Under the pieces are notes generated by a model. The model was given only the letters and a program-made list of their open reading frames with translations. It was not told the DNA's origin and made no database searches. A DNA stretch of 7,563 nucleotides from Nitrospirota bacterium (GTDB lineage Bacteria > Nitrospirota > Nitrospiria > Nitrospirales > UBA8639). How positions within the stretch are numbered: the first letter of the stretch is position 1; every line of letters begins with the position of its first letter. The position numbers were made by a program, and so were the translations under genes. Shown here piece after piece: positions 6,494-7,563 of the stretch. The stretch spans positions 1 through 7,563 of the forward strand of contig QIMB01000347.1 of assembly GCA_003233615.1 (NCBI GenBank), written 5' to 3'.

Positions 6494-6504
6494 GCAATCC
6501 CGGG

Positions 6505-7563
6505 TTAATCTAATGCAAATTCGTTCATCCAATTTGTGTCTTTGGGGACCGGTTTTTGGTTTTCCTTGAGTAAGACGCAATTCTCTAAGACCAGCATATC
6601 CATTTCGGTGCGCATGAAACAGCGATAGGCATCGTCCGGTGTACACACAATCGGCTCTCCGCGCACATTAAAGGAGGTATTGATCAACACAGCACAACCC
6701 GTTTTTTCCTTGAAGGCTCGCAACAATTGATAATATCGAGGGTTGGTCGACGCGGTCACGGTTTGCACTCGTGCGGAATAATCGACGTGGGTTACGGCCG
6801 GAATATCCGACTTGGGCACGTTGAGCAGTTCAATCCCGAACAGTTTTTCCTGATCAGATTGGAGTGCCACTCTCCGATGGTCAACCACTGGAGCGACTAA
6901 AAGCATATAAGGACTGTCTGTGTCCATTTCAAAATAGTCTGATACACATTCCCGCAGCACAGAAGGGGCAAACGGCCGAAAGGATTCTCGATATTTAATT
7001 TTTAAATTCATGATGGACTGCATCTTCTCGCTACGCGGATCGCCCAAGATACTTCGACCGCCTAACGATCGTGGACCAAACTCCATTCGCCCTTGCATCC
7101 AGCCAATGACTTTCTCCTCTGCCAAGTACGCGGCCACTCGATCACACAGCATGGCATCGTCAAGGCGTTCGTAGGGAGCCTCCAATTTCTGTAAAACCTC
7201 TTCAATCTGTTCATTGGAAAAAGACGGCCCCAGATAGCTGCCTTGCATGGCATCTTCAGATCCCTGACATTGTCGAGGTTGATCCAGATAGTGATAATGC
7301 ACAGTCAAGGCTGCCCCGAGAGCGCTGCCGGCATCGCCGGCAGCAGGTTGTATCCAAAGTTTTTCAAACGGGCCCTCACGCAAGACTCGACCATTCCCCA
7401 CACAGTTCAGGGCCACACCACCCGATAGGCACAAATTCTTGACTCCCGTTTCCTTGTGGAGACTATTGGCCAACCGCAGCATGACGATTTCGGTCACTTC
7501 TTGTATTGATCTAGCTAAATCCATTTCTCGTTGGGTTAATTGGCCTTCAGATTCACGAGGCGG
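6505..7563 (-). CDS. NodU/CmcH/SxtI-family O-carbamoyltransferase, 5'-truncated by window edge
   Basis: Enzymes of this family move a carbamoyl group from carbamoyl phosphate, through a carbamoyl-adenylate made with ATP, onto a hydroxyl of a sugar, antibiotic or other metabolite. The frame stays open to base 7563 without a stop, so the ATG at 7524 is internal; 352 residues are visible of a family length near 570-620, and about 220-260 N-terminal residues are missing. Counting from the Met at 7524, the end of the Kae1-like N-terminal domain shows LCLSGGVALNCVGNG (31-45) and the GDAGSALGAA nucleotide-binding loop (63-72). The C-terminal domain shows EFGPRSLGGRSILGDPR (148-164), FRPFAPSV (182-189) and NTSFNVRGEPIVCTPDDA (282-299). 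These are the hallmark motifs and all look intact, so the enzyme is probably active. The stop is TAA, and the SxtJ-like gene starts 11 nt later, which indicates cotranscription. The acceptor cannot be told from sequence; the family is certain, the substrate is not. Confidence 0.95.
   Translation of the reverse strand, partial: PPRESEGQLTQREMDLARSIQEVTEIVMLRLANSLHKETGVKNLCLSGGVALNCVGNGRVLREGPFEKLWIQPAAGDAGSALGAALTVHYHYLDQPRQCQGSEDAMQGSYLGPSFSNEQIEEVLQKLEAPYERLDDAMLCDRVAAYLAEEKVIGWMQGRMEFGPRSLGGRSILGDPRSEKMQSIMNLKIKYRESFRPFAPSVLRECVSDYFEMDTDSPYMLLVAPVVDHRRVALQSDQEKLFGIELLNVPKSDIPAVTHVDYSARVQTVTASTNPRYYQLLRAFKEKTGCAVLINTSFNVRGEPIVCTPDDAYRCFMRTEMDMLVLENCVLLKENQKPVPKDTNWMNEFALD

Noticed and set aside
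6147..6497. Minus-strand 116-codon frame overlapping the SxtJ-like gene
   Set aside because: It is an alternative frame of the same DNA; the SxtJ frame has clear membrane helices and family likeness, this one does not.
6494..6646. N-terminal extension of the SxtJ-like protein to the ATG at 6646
   Set aside because: It would overlap the conserved carbamoyltransferase end by over 140 nt; the SxtJ-like part starts at about 6493.
1..7563. CRISPR array, tRNA, rRNA, integrase or insertion-sequence transposase
   Set aside because: I saw no regularly spaced repeats, no tRNA-like cloverleaf or rRNA sequence, and no recombinase motifs on either strand.

Overview
All convincing genes lie on the minus strand, so the window reads from right to left. 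Base composition is about half G+C by eye. The genes are typical of a Gram-negative (diderm) bacterium. The MoxR/DUF58/DUF4381/VWA proteins resemble the version of this cluster known from Gammaproteobacteria. The intergenic palindromic repeats would also fit Nitrospirota, which can carry such clusters. The phylum cannot be fixed from this window; Nitrospira or a gammaproteobacterium is only a guess.

Right part (7563 to 5911): the C-terminal two-thirds of a NodU/CmcH/SxtI-type O-carbamoyltransferase, whose N-terminus lies beyond the window edge. It is followed 11 nt later by a 138-residue SxtJ-like membrane protein, and 13 nt after that by a 50-residue single-helix DUF5989 protein. The trio has the same order and sizes as sxtI-sxtJ-sxtK of the cyanobacterial saxitoxin cluster. 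Similar trios occur in many bacteria that make no saxitoxin, so I read it as a carbamoylation module of unknown acceptor, probably working at the membrane or on a surface or secondary metabolite.

Middle gap (5910 to 5670, 241 bp): no gene. It holds a short repeated 9-mer, an AT-rich patch and a perfect TATAAT upstream of moxR.

Left part (5669 to 331): a compact five-gene operon, moxR AAA+ ATPase, DUF58 protein, DUF4381 single-pass membrane protein, batA-like VWA membrane protein, and a fused batB/batC-like VWA-TPR membrane protein. Genes overlap or are 1 nt apart. The expected logic is that the cytosolic MoxR ATPase acts as a chaperone or remodeller on a membrane VWA complex. Related operons have been linked to aerotolerance, envelope stress or metal-ion insertion. 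The batD-like gene that often ends this cluster is not found in the 330 bp downstream.

Left edge (330 to 1): no gene. It carries a composite palindromic intergenic repeat (about 5-146) and a separate 8-bp inverted repeat (239-264).

I do not see a wholly new system. The points most worth a second look are the uncharacterised SxtJ/DUF5989 partners of the carbamoyltransferase, the apparently batD-less end of the MoxR operon, and the unusual C-terminus of the VWA-TPR protein.
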